Source: Lachnospiraceae bacterium
GTDB taxonomy: Bacteria; Bacillota; Clostridia; Lachnospirales; Lachnospiraceae
Reading direction: 5' to 3'
Assembly: GCA_022766905.1 (NCBI GenBank)
Contig: JALEPU010000012.1
Span: 1-64,000 of the forward strand
Length of the DNA: 64,000 nucleotides
Part shown: in pieces, positions 44,197 through 52,852 of the stretch
How the letters are laid out: each line of letters opens with the position of its first letter
How positions within the stretch are numbered: the stretch's first letter is position 1
The notes under the pieces: model-generated
What the model saw: the letters and a program-made list of their open reading frames with translations, nothing else
Database searches by the model: none
Told to the model about the DNA's origin: nothing
Translations under genes and position numbers: made by a program

Positions 44197-44245
44197 CAGG
44201 GGCGCTGCAGTTACGGTAATGAAACCGTTACTGCAGACGCCCCTG
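44197..44245. terminator. Strong bidirectional stem-loop after butyrate CoA-transferase
   Basis: CAGGGGCG...CTGCAGTTACGGT pairs with ACCGTTACTGCAG...CGCCCCTG with one bulge, about 20 base pairs. It separates the amidohydrolase remnant from the convergent CoA-transferase gene. U-runs are short on both sides. Confidence 0.7.
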
Positions 44246-44266
44246 TAAAATTCCATAAATTCTTTT

Positions 44267-45610
44267 TTAATTAATCTTGTTTGTTCTTCTCCAGATATTC
44301 ATCTTATCTGCTTCTGCAATCAGTTCGTCTCTGAAATCAGGATGAGCAACAGAGATGATTGCTTCTGCTTTCTGCCATGTGGAAAGTCCTTTTAAGTTTA
44401 CTTTACCGTACTCCGTTACAAGAAAATGAGTGTTGGCACGAGTATCCGTTACGATAGATCCTGGATTTAAAGTAGGCAGGATTCTGGATTTTACCTGGCC
44501 GTCCTTTGTCTTAAAGGTGGAAGAACAGCAGATAAAGCTCTTACCGCCTTTGGAAAGGTAAGCGCCCAGTACGAAGTCAAGCTGTCCGCCTGCACCGCTG
44601 ATGTGTTTTACACCTGCACTTTCTGCATTGACCTGTCCGAATAAGTCTACGTCTACCGCATTGTTGATGGACATAAAGTTATCAAGGGCAGAGATAGAAC
44701 GGATGTCGTTGGTGTAATCAACAGGGGCTGACATACACTGTGGATTGTCATCCAGATAATCGTACAGTTTCTTTGTGCCTGCACCGAAAGCATATACCTG
44801 ACGGCCTTTATCAATATTTTTCTTAGAACCGTTGATCTTACCGGCTTTTGCAATATCAACAAAAGCGTCAACGTACATCTCCGTATGTACTCCAAGGTCT
44901 TTTAAGTCGGATTTTGCAATCAGAGAACCAACTGCATTTGGCATTCCGCCGATACCAAGCTGAAGACATGCGCCGTTCGGAATCTCTTCTACGATTAATT
45001 TTGCGACAGCTTCGTCAATCTCAGAAGCGGCTCCTCCTGCCAGTACGCCGATGGATGGGTTATTGCCCTCTACGATATAATCAACCTGAGAAATGTGAAT
45101 ACCTTCGCCGAATCCGCCCAGACAACGAGGCATACTTTCATTTACTTCTACGATGATACATTTTGCTCTGCTGCACATATCTGCCATGTGGGAAGCATTT
45201 GGACCAAAGTTAAAATATCCATGTTTGTCCATAGGTGCAACCTGGAACATTGCCACGTCAACTGCACCAACATTTTCACGATAATATCTTGGAAGTTCAG
45301 AATAACGAATAGGTGCATAGTAAGCAATTCCCTTATTGATTGCTTTTCTTTCGATACCGGACATATGCCAGGAGTTCCAGCGGAAATGATCCGGTGCGTT
45401 TTCTACCTGGAAAATTGCCGGTTCCCAAAGTGCAATACCGCCTCTTACATTCAGATTTTCCAGTTCATCCATTCTGGCTGCTAAAGCTTTGTCCAGTTCT
45501 ACCGGATGACCGGTACACCAGCCGTAATCAATCCAGTCACCGGATTTTACAACTTTTACAGCTTCTTCTGCAGTCGTTAGTTTGGAAGCATAATCTTTAA
45601 TATAGCTCAT
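44267..45610 (-). CDS. but: Butyryl-CoA:acetate CoA-transferase / acetyl-CoA hydrolase family
   Basis: The 447-residue protein of the acetyl-CoA hydrolase/transferase family has [20 protein letters not shown] at the N-terminus, [20 protein letters not shown] (about 218-237) and the catalytic region [12 protein letters not shown] (about 306-317, with the glutamate that forms the CoA thioester). [20 protein letters not shown] follows. The GGQLDFV...[13 protein letters not shown] stretch is like the butyryl-CoA:acetate CoA-transferase of gut butyrate producers, which regenerates acetyl-CoA and releases butyrate. A 4-hydroxybutyrate CoA-transferase is the main alternative. GGAGGG precedes the ATG, and a consensus promoter lies 78 bases upstream. 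Confidence 0.85.
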   Translation of the reverse strand: MSYIKDYASKLTTAEEAVKVVKSGDWIDYGWCTGHPVELDKALAARMDELENLNVRGGIALWEPAIFQVENAPDHFRWNSWHMSGIERKAINKGIAYYAPIRYSELPRYYRENVGAVDVAMFQVAPMDKHGYFNFGPNASHMADMCSRAKCIIVEVNESMPRCLGGFGEGIHISQVDYIVEGNNPSIGVLAGGAASEIDEAVAKLIVEEIPNGACLQLGIGGMPNAVGSLIAKSDLKDLGVHTEMYVDAFVDIAKAGKINGSKKNIDKGRQVYAFGAGTKKLYDYLDDNPQCMSAPVDYTNDIRSISALDNFMSINNAVDVDLFGQVNAESAGVKHISGAGGQLDFVLGAYLSKGGKSFICCSSTFKTKDGQVKSRILPTLNPGSIVTDTRANTHFLVTEYGKVNLKGLSTWQKAEAIISVAHPDFRDELIAEADKMNIWRRTNKIN

Positions 45611-45687
45611 AGTTACCCTCCTTACAATTACCTTGTTAAAAAAAAGACATAGCTTGCAAAAAATAAAACGCTATTTAACTGCCTTTT

Positions 45688-45716
45688 ATTATAGGGTATT
45701 TTGGCAAGAAAAGCAA
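45688..45716 (-). promoter_or_regulatory. Promoter of the butyrate CoA-transferase gene
   Basis: On the minus strand TTGCTT (45711-45716) and TATAAT (45688-45693) are separated by 17 bases. Confidence 0.65.
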
Positions 45717-45848
45717 CTGCAAGAAATGGTTTCCTGACGCAATGGATTACCTGGCCGGCTTCTTGACTACCCGGAAAAAAGAGTGGTATATTAGGTGTGT
45801 CATATCATTCATAAAAGATATATCTGAAAAAAAGACTGGAGAATCAAT

Positions 45849-46742
45849 ATGGAAGATTCCTATGTATTACAGTTATTGGAACCAAAATTTAAAGAATTTC
45901 ATTTATGCTTTTGCGGCTATGCGGACTGTGCTCCGCTTCACAGCTATGGACCGGCAAGCCGTCCTAACTATATTATTCATTATATTCTAAAAGGAAAGGG
46001 AATCTATCAGGTAGGAGAACGAAAATACAACCTGTCAGCAGGCCAGGGATTTTTAATTGAGCCGGAAACTTTAACCTTTTATCAGGCTGATCAGGAAGAT
46101 CCATGGTCCTATCTGTGGATTGGATTCGGAGGGAGTGAGGCCAAAAGGCTGGTTCTGGATATTGGGCTGAATAGCGCCCAGCTTACATTTCAGTGCAGTT
46201 ATGGAGAAGAACTGAAAAAGATTGTGCTTTCCATGCTTCGCCATACAGAGTCGACCAATTCGAATCTGTATTATCTTCAGGGAAAACTATATGACTTCTT
46301 TTCCGTCCTGACCAGAGACATTTTCATTGATATCCATGAAGAACGAACAAAAGAAACTCTTTATGTCCAGCAGGCGATTTCTTATATTCGCAATCACTAT
46401 TCCGAAGGAATTCAGGTAACAGATGTAGCCCGGTATCTGAATGTGAATCGGAGCTATTTGTATACAATTTTTAAAAACAGCCTGGACTTATCACCAAAAG
46501 AATTTTTAACTAAATTTCGTATTTCCCGGGCAAAGGAACAGCTTACCCTTACCGATGTACCGGTTGAAGCGATTGCGATTGCCAGCGGATATCAAAGCAG
46601 CCTGGTATTTACAAAAGCGTTCAAGCAGGAATGTGGGATGACTCCAAGCCATTATCGGAAGGCGAACAGAGAAGGAACCAGAAAACATCTGGCGGCCAGT
46701 AAAGAAGAATTATCTGAAATTGAAACAAAAACAATCAAATAA
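45849..46742 (+). CDS. AraC-family transcriptional regulator
   Basis: The 297-residue regulator has an N-terminal cupin-like sugar-sensing domain (IIHYILKGKGIYQVGERKY, about 44-62; GQGFLIEPETLTFYQADQ). Its C-terminal double helix-turn-helix is VTDVARYLNVNRSYLYTIFK (about 193-212) plus VEAIAIASGYQSSLVFTKAF (about 239-258) and GMTPSHYRK at the end, the AraC signature. It sits directly upstream of a GPH symporter and an alpha-galactosidase in the same orientation and is the likely activator of alpha-galactoside (melibiose/raffinose) use, as in MsmR/RafR-type regulators. Confidence 0.92.
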   Translation: MEDSYVLQLLEPKFKEFHLCFCGYADCAPLHSYGPASRPNYIIHYILKGKGIYQVGERKYNLSAGQGFLIEPETLTFYQADQEDPWSYLWIGFGGSEAKRLVLDIGLNSAQLTFQCSYGEELKKIVLSMLRHTESTNSNLYYLQGKLYDFFSVLTRDIFIDIHEERTKETLYVQQAISYIRNHYSEGIQVTDVARYLNVNRSYLYTIFKNSLDLSPKEFLTKFRISRAKEQLTLTDVPVEAIAIASGYQSSLVFTKAFKQECGMTPSHYRKANREGTRKHLAASKEELSEIETKTIK

Positions 46743-46931
46743 AATGATTGAAAAAATTCTGTTAGCTAACATTTTGCATGTTTTCTTTAACAAAATGCTA
46801 TAACGGGATTTTTTTTTGCCCTTTATACTAAATGTATCGATAAGGAACATGCGCATAGATTCCTCTTTTATAAAAAAGAAAAACAAGAAAACCTGATAAA
46901 AATGAAAGGTCAAAGCAAAAGGAGGATATAT

Positions 46932-48344
46932 ATGAATACTCATGAAAAAAAGAACCAAAAGCAACAGTATAAATACGCAACGACAAGAGAAAAATTATGT
47001 TTTGGAATCGGTGCAATCGGAAAAGATGCGATTTGTAATCTGGTTGGTGCATTTTTGATGCTATATTTTACAGACACCTTATATCTTGCGCCGGCTTTTG
47101 TAGGGGTACTGTTTTTTGTAGCAAGGATCTGGGATGCGATCAATGACCCGATGATGGGTATGATCGTTGATAATACCCATACCAGGTTCGGTAAATTCAG
47201 AATCTGGCTTGTAATAGGAACTTTGGTAAATTCTGTGGTGTTTGTGTTACTCTTCCACAGTTTTCACCTGTCCGGTACCTCTTTGTATATCTACGTCTCT
47301 GTTATGTATATTTTATATGGAATGACTTATACCATTATGGATGTGCCTTATTGGTCCTGGCTTCCGAACCTGACCAATGATCCTCACGAGAGAGAAAAAG
47401 TATCTGTAATTCCAAGATTTTTTGCAAGCCTTGCAGGATTTTCGGTTTCTACTTTTGGACTTTACATTATAAATTATTTTAACCGGGTTGCCGGAGAGGA
47501 AAATCCGTTTGCGGAAACGGGATATACGATATTTGCGGTAGTGATTGCTATTATTTTTATCGTTACAATCGGAATTACCGTATTTAACGTAAAAGAAGAA
47601 TCTACAATTGGTGCTTCTTCAGAAAAAACAAGTCTGAAACAGGCATTTCATATTATTGTAAAAAATGATCAGTTACTGGCCTTTATCGGACTTTTGCTTA
47701 CCTTTAATCTTTGCACTCAGATTGCAAAAAGTTTTGCCGTTTATTATTTTAAAAATGTATGTGGAAATGAATATCTGTATTCTATTTTTGGATTTTCTAT
47801 TATTGCAGAAATGATTGGGCTGGTCTGTTTCCCGAAAATTGCTGCTAAAATCAGTCGGGAAAATGTATATGCAATGGCATGCGGACTTCCGATTGCGGGA
47901 TTTGTGCTCCTTGGAATATTTGGTTTCATCGCACCTCAAAGCGCTCCCCTTGTAGTATTATGCTGTGCACTGCTGTTTTTCGGTTCGGGTCTTTCTCTTG
48001 GAGTTACTACCTGCTGCATGGCAGATGTCATTGACTATGGAGAAGTAAAATTCGGTGCTCGAAATGAGAGCGTTTCCTGTTCTGCCCAGACATTTTTGAT
48101 GAAAGCGGCGATGGCGGCAGCAGGAGGTCTTACCGGCATTGGTCTTCAGATTGTAGGATATAATGCAAAGGCAGAGGTTCAGAGTGCACAGACCATCCTT
48201 GGAATTCGTGTATTGATGATTGTTGTTCCAATCATTTTAGCTGTGTTAAGTTTTGCAATCTATAAAAAATTCTATACCTTAAAAGGGGAGAAAATGGAAG
48301 AAGTGACAAGAAAGCTGAATGAAATGCATGCGGAAAATGTATAA
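46932..48344 (+). CDS. GPH-family sugar:cation symporter (MelB-like)
   Basis: The 470-residue membrane protein has twelve hydrophobic segments. It opens TREKLCFGIGAIGKDAIC (about 18-35) and has RIWDAINDPMMGMIVDNTHTRFGKFR (split: WDAINDPMMGMIVD is the GPH signature) and YTIMDVPYWSWLPNLT, diagnostic of glycoside-pentoside-hexuronide symporters of the melibiose carrier class. It would import an alpha-galactoside with Na+ or H+. The frame begins at 46902, but AGGAGG is spaced 8 bases before the ATG at 46932. The alpha-galactosidase follows after 56 bases, so uptake and hydrolysis are co-expressed. Confidence 0.92.
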   Translation: MNTHEKKNQKQQYKYATTREKLCFGIGAIGKDAICNLVGAFLMLYFTDTLYLAPAFVGVLFFVARIWDAINDPMMGMIVDNTHTRFGKFRIWLVIGTLVNSVVFVLLFHSFHLSGTSLYIYVSVMYILYGMTYTIMDVPYWSWLPNLTNDPHEREKVSVIPRFFASLAGFSVSTFGLYIINYFNRVAGEENPFAETGYTIFAVVIAIIFIVTIGITVFNVKEESTIGASSEKTSLKQAFHIIVKNDQLLAFIGLLLTFNLCTQIAKSFAVYYFKNVCGNEYLYSIFGFSIIAEMIGLVCFPKIAAKISRENVYAMACGLPIAGFVLLGIFGFIAPQSAPLVVLCCALLFFGSGLSLGVTTCCMADVIDYGEVKFGARNESVSCSAQTFLMKAAMAAAGGLTGIGLQIVGYNAKAEVQSAQTILGIRVLMIVVPIILAVLSFAIYKKFYTLKGEKMEEVTRKLNEMHAENV

Positions 48345-48400
48345 AGAACAGTGTGTTTCAGATTAAGAGAGTACAAACAAATCAGAAGGAGGATTTTTTC

Positions 48401-50638
48401 ATGGCAAGTATCATTTTTCATGAAAATACAAAAACATTTCATCTTTATAATCAAAAAATCAGTTATATCATGTGTGTACTGGAAAATGGTCATCTTGGAC
48501 AGTTGTATTACGGGAAAAAGATTCATGATAAAGAGGATTTTTCATATCTGGTGGAAAAATGCGGACGGCCTATGACTTCCTACATTTTCGAAGAGGATCG
48601 GACGTTTTCTTTGGAACATATCAAACAGGAATATCCGGTCTACGGGACCACTGATTACAGACATCCGGCAGTAGAGATTTTACAGGAGAACGGAAGCAGA
48701 ATCTCGGATTTTCAATATGAAAGTTATGAGATTAGGAAAGGAAAGCACAAGCTTAACGGGCTTCCGGCTACGTATACGGAATCCGATGAGGAAGCAGTGA
48801 CACTTTCCGTAAAATTATATGATACAGAAACAAAAATCCGCCTTACGCTGTTTTATACGATCTTTGAAGAGGAAGCTGTTATTGCCAGAAGTGCAAATTT
48901 TTATAATGAAGGAGAAAAGCCGGTTCACCTTTTGGCGGCAATGAGCATGAGTTTGGATCTTCCTGATCAGGATTATATCTGGATGCAGCTATCGGGAGCC
49001 TGGGCCAGGGAGCGACATATCAAAAACCGTCCATTGGAACAGGGAATTCTGGCAATTGACAGCCTGAGGGGGAATTCTTCTCACAACCACAATCCTTTTA
49101 TGGTGCTAAAGCGACCAGGTGCAACGGAACAGGACGGAGAAGTGATCGGATTCAGCCTGATTTACAGTGGAAATTTTCGAATTCAGGCAGAAGTTGATAC
49201 CTATGATGTGACCAGAATTACAGCAGGAATTAATCCGGCAGGTTTTGATTGGAAATTGGAATCGGGAGACAGCTTTCAGACACCGGAGGCAATTATGGTT
49301 TATTCCGATCATGGACTCAATGATATGAGCCAGACATTTCACCGTTTGTATCGAAAACGTTTGGCAAGGGGCTACTGGAGAGATCGTCCGAGACCGATTC
49401 TGAACAATAACTGGGAAGCTACCTATTTTGATTTTACGGAAGACCGCCTGGTGGAAATTGCAAAGAAAGCAAAAGAATGCGGTGTCGAATTATTTGTTCT
49501 GGATGATGGATGGTTCGGAAAAAGAAATAATGACCATGCCGGATTAGGAGACTGGGTAGAAAACCCGGAACGTTTGCCTCATGGGATGAAGGGGCTTGCC
49601 GAGAAAATAGAGTCGTTGGGTATGAAGTTTGGCCTTTGGTTTGAACCTGAAATGACAAATAAGGATTCTGATTTATACCGGGCACATCCGGACTGGATCA
49701 TACAAACACCAAATCGAAGTACTTCTCATGGAAGATATCAGTATGTTCTGGATTTTTCCAGAAAAGAAGTAGTGGACTATATTTACGAGATGATGTATCG
49801 GATTTTGTCAGGAGCAAAAATTTCCTATATTAAATGGGATATGAACCGGAGCATTACAGAATGTTATTCAAAAGCACTTCCGGCGGACCGTCAGGGGGAA
49901 GTATTTCATCGATATATTCTGGGCGTATATGATCTTTACGATCGCCTTACCAGAGCATTTCCGGAAGTTTTATTTGAGTCCTGTGCCAGCGGAGGTGGCC
50001 GGTTCGACCCGGGAATTTTGTACTATGCTCCTCAGGGATGGACCAGTGATGACTCAGATGCAATAGAACGATTGAAAATTCAGTATGGAACCTCTCTTTG
50101 CTATCCGATCAGCAGTATGGGAAGTCATGTATCAGTTATTCCAAACCATCAGGTGTTCCGAAACACGCCTCTTCATACCAGAGCTAACGTGGCTTATTTT
50201 GGAACCTTTGGTTACGAGTTGGATTTAAATAAATTAAAGGAAGAAGAGATTCGGGAAGTAAAAGAAGAGATTACATTTATGAAGGAATACAGGGATACTC
50301 TTCAGTTTGGGACTTTCTATCGGCTGAAAAGTCCCTTTGAGGGAAATGAAACCGTATGGATGAGTGTCAGTGAGGATAAGAAGACGGCTATTGTGGGCTG
50401 GTACAGAGTATTGAACGGTGTCAATATGCCATATACTCGTGTAAAGCTGGAAGGACTGGATCCGGATCTTCTTTATGAAAATATTCAGGCTCACACCGAG
50501 CATTATGGAGATGAATTAATGAATCTGGGGCTAATTACAACCGATGTTACATCAGGGGAAGTGCCGGGGGATGCAAAACCATGTACAGATTTCGAATCCC
50601 GCATTTATCTGCTAAAGGCAAGGGAGGATCGGGAATGA
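48401..50638 (+). CDS. Alpha-galactosidase, GH36
   Basis: The 745-residue cytoplasmic glycosidase has the usual GH36 length and plan: an N-terminal beta-supersandwich (about 1-320), then the catalytic barrel opening RPILNNNWEATYFDF. Motifs are LDDGWFGKRN, YIKWDMNRSI (nucleophile Asp, residue about 483) and ESCASGGGRFDPGILYY with WTSDDSDAIERL (acid/base Asp about 548). It cleaves terminal alpha-1,6-galactose from melibiose, raffinose and stachyose. No signal peptide fits an imported substrate. AGGAGG is 9 bases before ATG 48401 (an in-frame ATG at 48353 has none). The stop overlaps the next gene by 4 bases (ATGA). Confidence 0.95.
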   Translation: MASIIFHENTKTFHLYNQKISYIMCVLENGHLGQLYYGKKIHDKEDFSYLVEKCGRPMTSYIFEEDRTFSLEHIKQEYPVYGTTDYRHPAVEILQENGSRISDFQYESYEIRKGKHKLNGLPATYTESDEEAVTLSVKLYDTETKIRLTLFYTIFEEEAVIARSANFYNEGEKPVHLLAAMSMSLDLPDQDYIWMQLSGAWARERHIKNRPLEQGILAIDSLRGNSSHNHNPFMVLKRPGATEQDGEVIGFSLIYSGNFRIQAEVDTYDVTRITAGINPAGFDWKLESGDSFQTPEAIMVYSDHGLNDMSQTFHRLYRKRLARGYWRDRPRPILNNNWEATYFDFTEDRLVEIAKKAKECGVELFVLDDGWFGKRNNDHAGLGDWVENPERLPHGMKGLAEKIESLGMKFGLWFEPEMTNKDSDLYRAHPDWIIQTPNRSTSHGRYQYVLDFSRKEVVDYIYEMMYRILSGAKISYIKWDMNRSITECYSKALPADRQGEVFHRYILGVYDLYDRLTRAFPEVLFESCASGGGRFDPGILYYAPQGWTSDDSDAIERLKIQYGTSLCYPISSMGSHVSVIPNHQVFRNTPLHTRANVAYFGTFGYELDLNKLKEEEIREVKEEITFMKEYRDTLQFGTFYRLKSPFEGNETVWMSVSEDKKTAIVGWYRVLNGVNMPYTRVKLEGLDPDLLYENIQAHTEHYGDELMNLGLITTDVTSGEVPGDAKPCTDFESRIYLLKAREDRE

Positions 50639-51267
50639 AAACAGAAAGTAAAACCGGATTACGTACAATATGCATGTTGCTGGGAATTTTGCTGATTGGT
50701 TTGTGTGTATCTTTTTTCCGGCTTGCCGGGTTTGGAGTAGATCCTTTTTCCGGAATGAATCTGGGAATCAGCGGATATATTGGCTGGACCTTTGGAAACT
50801 GGCAGTTGGTGATGAACATTATGATTCTGATTGTGGTCTTTTTTACGGTCCGCCATTGTATTGGTGCCGGAACCATTATTAACATGGTTTTTGTCGGTTA
50901 CATTGCTGATTTCATTTGCTGGCTGGCATTAGATGTGTTAAAGATTACAATGAACCTGCCGCTTCGGATTGGAGCGATGGTTGTTGCAATGTTGTTTGCA
51001 TCTTCCGGGGTTGCCCTTTACATGGAAGCAGACATGGGAATTGCTCCTTATGACAGTGTGGCATTGATAATTGAAAAGGTGACAAAAGGAAAACTACCAT
51101 TTCAATATGCAAGAATTATGTCGGATATTACAGTGGTCTGCGTAGGTATTTTCTTTTGCCTGGCTGCCGGCAACAGTGTGTGGACAGTGGTTGGAATTGG
51201 AACAGTGATCAATGCGTTGTTTAATGGACCGCTGATTCAATTTTTCCGAAAAAAAATTAAGATCTGA
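50635..51267 (+). CDS. YczE/YitT-family integral membrane protein
   Basis: The 210-residue protein has about five hydrophobic segments. It matches the YczE/YyaS/YitT family: LLGILLIGLCVSFFRLAGFG (about 15-34), VDPFSGMNLGISGYIGW and MEADMGIAPYDSVALII (about 127-143), the last being the family signature. Function is unknown; the family is often encoded near transporters or regulators. GGGAGG precedes ATG 50635 inside the alpha-galactosidase stop, giving translational coupling. A compact terminator follows 12 bases after the stop, ending the alpha-galactoside operon. Confidence 0.85.
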   Translation: MKTESKTGLRTICMLLGILLIGLCVSFFRLAGFGVDPFSGMNLGISGYIGWTFGNWQLVMNIMILIVVFFTVRHCIGAGTIINMVFVGYIADFICWLALDVLKITMNLPLRIGAMVVAMLFASSGVALYMEADMGIAPYDSVALIIEKVTKGKLPFQYARIMSDITVVCVGIFFCLAAGNSVWTVVGIGTVINALFNGPLIQFFRKKIKI

Positions 51268-51278
51268 TAAATACAAAT

Positions 51279-51311
51279 AGCCATCTGCGGGGTCGGTCGC
51301 AGATGGCTTTT
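51279..51311 (+). terminator. Terminator of the alpha-galactoside operon
   Basis: AGCCATCTGCG pairs with CGCAGATGGCT (eleven base pairs) around GGGTCGGT and is followed by TTT. Confidence 0.8.
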
Positions 51312-51416
51312 GAGAGTTAATTACCAACTTTAGAGTTCAATTTATGCAAATATACTTCAGGTGGAAGTAATATGGTTTATATCTAAAATACTTTGTCTAT
51401 TTGTGAATGATATTTT

Positions 51417-51656
51417 CTAAATATAAGGAACTGTTGCAGATTCAAGAGGTTCATCGGGAGCCAATGATTTCAACAACTGTTTTCCTGCCTCTCTTGCACC
51501 GATAATTGCCTGTCTGACTGCACCGGAATCGCCGGAGAAAAAGAAGTTTACTTCGTTGGAATAACTGGTTCCGCCATTTCCAGGTGTTGCAATTGCAATA
51601 GGATCAATGGTAGCTGTTTTGGAAGCGGTATCTGCCTCCTTTTCTGTGTTTGACAT
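51417..51656 (-). pseudogene. Bacterial microcompartment shell protein C-terminal remnant
   Basis: The 79-residue frame contains GTSYSNEVNFFFSGDSGAVR followed by QAIIGAREAGKQLL and a TVPYI end. This is the final BMC fold segment and tail of PduB/EutL-like trimeric shell proteins or a PduA-like hexamer with the same signature. The first ~25 residues (KEADTASKTATIDPIAIATP) also look like the interior of a BMC domain, not a genuine start. The ATG at 51656 has no good ribosome binding site, and no other microcompartment gene lies nearby. I read it as the 3' end of a decayed shell gene; a short stand-alone BMC protein is possible but unlikely. Confidence 0.65.
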
Positions 51657-51792
51657 ACAAACACCAATATGCTAAAGTTGATGTAACAAGTGTAACATCA
51701 GGGGTATGAGGAGTCAAACGGCTGTACCAGAGAGAAACCACTTTGTTACGGCGTAACAAAAAGGATGGTTTTGTTACAGGAAGGAAGGTTCT

Positions 51793-52398
51793 ATGAAATC
51801 CGGATTTGGAAGAGAAAAACAAAACTATTATTTGCGAATGGCCAATGAAGAGGCGAATCGTATTACCAGAGAAAGTCTTCAGACTGCTCTCATCTATTTG
51901 ATGAATGAAAAAGATTATAAAGAGATTACGATTACAGAACTGACCCAAAAAGCAGGAACTTCCCGAACCGCATTTTATCGGAATTACCAGTCCAAGGAAG
52001 ATATTATGATGGAGATTATGATGGAGTTTGTGCAAAAGCTGGAAGAATATAAAAAGGAGTTTACTTCCTTTGAAAATCCGAGAGACTGGTTCTATGGTAT
52101 CTTAAAATATGTAAATGAGAACCGGAAAGATTTTGAATTACTTTTAAAGGCAGATTTGCAGGATAAAACAAAGCAGATTTTTTCTTTTTATTCCTGGGTC
52201 AATAAAAATGAGCGGAGTTTTTCTTTGTGGACCGAGGAATATAAAGACAATGATGTAAAACATGTATATTACAGGCGTGCCATGGATAATACGTTCTGGT
52301 TTGTTTTTTGGGACTGGATTGGAATGGGTTTTTCGGAAACCCCGGAGGAGATAGCAGATATTTGTGCATCTCTTTATCAGGCATTGACCAATTTGTAG
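51793..52398 (+). CDS. TetR/AcrR-family transcriptional regulator
   Basis: The 201-residue protein has an N-terminal TetR DNA-binding domain: ESLQTALIYLMNEKDYKEIT, then ITELTQKAGTSRTAFYRNYQ (about 54-73, the recognition helix). SKEDIMMEIM follows, and the C-terminal ligand domain is helical with YYRRAMDNTFWFVFWDWIGMG. It resembles the TetR_C_8/33 types seen with small membrane genes. AGGAAGG precedes the ATG. The GtrA-like gene starts 18 bases after the stop, so it probably controls its own operon. Ligand unknown. Confidence 0.9.
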   Translation: MKSGFGREKQNYYLRMANEEANRITRESLQTALIYLMNEKDYKEITITELTQKAGTSRTAFYRNYQSKEDIMMEIMMEFVQKLEEYKKEFTSFENPRDWFYGILKYVNENRKDFELLLKADLQDKTKQIFSFYSWVNKNERSFSLWTEEYKDNDVKHVYYRRAMDNTFWFVFWDWIGMGFSETPEEIADICASLYQALTNL

Positions 52399-52416
52399 CA
52401 GATGGGAGAAGGTAAG

Positions 52417-52827
52417 ATGGGAAAAATAATCGACGCAACAACGATCAAATTTCTTCTGGTAGGTGTGATCAATACGTTAGTCGGAACCAGTGTCATGTTC
52501 TTGGCCTATAATTTATTAGGGTGCAGTTACTGGGTTTCTTCTGCGGCCAACTACGTGGTCGGAAGTGTGGTAAGCTATGTGTTAAATAAATATTTTACTT
52601 TTCAGAATCGGGAACGTTCCGTAAAAATCATTTTAAAGTTCATTGTGAATATCGGGTGCTGTTATCTGATTGCGTATGGGGCGGCCAAGCCTTTTGTAAG
52701 ATGGCTTTTAAGAGGCTATTCTGTGAAATTACAGGATAATGGTGCTATGGTCGTAGGAATGTGCCTGTTTGTAATCCTGAATTATCTGGGGCAAAGATAC
52801 TTTACATTTAAAAAAGAAGAAAAATAA
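52417..52827 (+). CDS. GtrA-family membrane protein
   Basis: The 136-residue protein with four hydrophobic helices matches GtrA: IKFLLVGVINTLVGTSVMFL (about 9-28), SAANYVVGSVVSYVLNKYFTF (split: NYVVGSVVSYVLNKYF, about 48-63) and a C-terminal LNYLGQRYFTFKK. GtrA proteins are thought to flip lipid-linked sugars for cell-surface glycosylation. A GtrB-like glycosyltransferase gene lies 10 kb downstream (62060-63010), a potential partner. GGAG is spaced 8 bases before ATG 52417. Immediately followed by a histidine kinase gene. Confidence 0.88.
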   Translation: MGKIIDATTIKFLLVGVINTLVGTSVMFLAYNLLGCSYWVSSAANYVVGSVVSYVLNKYFTFQNRERSVKIILKFIVNIGCCYLIAYGAAKPFVRWLLRGYSVKLQDNGAMVVGMCLFVILNYLGQRYFTFKKEEK

Positions 52828-52852
52828 TGATTTTGACAAAAGAGAGAAGGAG

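Noticed and set aside
45742..45990. 82-residue plus-strand frame upstream of and overlapping the AraC regulator
   Set aside because: No ribosome binding site or family resemblance; the AraC frame accounts for the region.
51604..52035. 143-residue minus-strand frame opposite the TetR gene
   Set aside because: Antisense shadow of a clear TetR coding region with no independent start signal.
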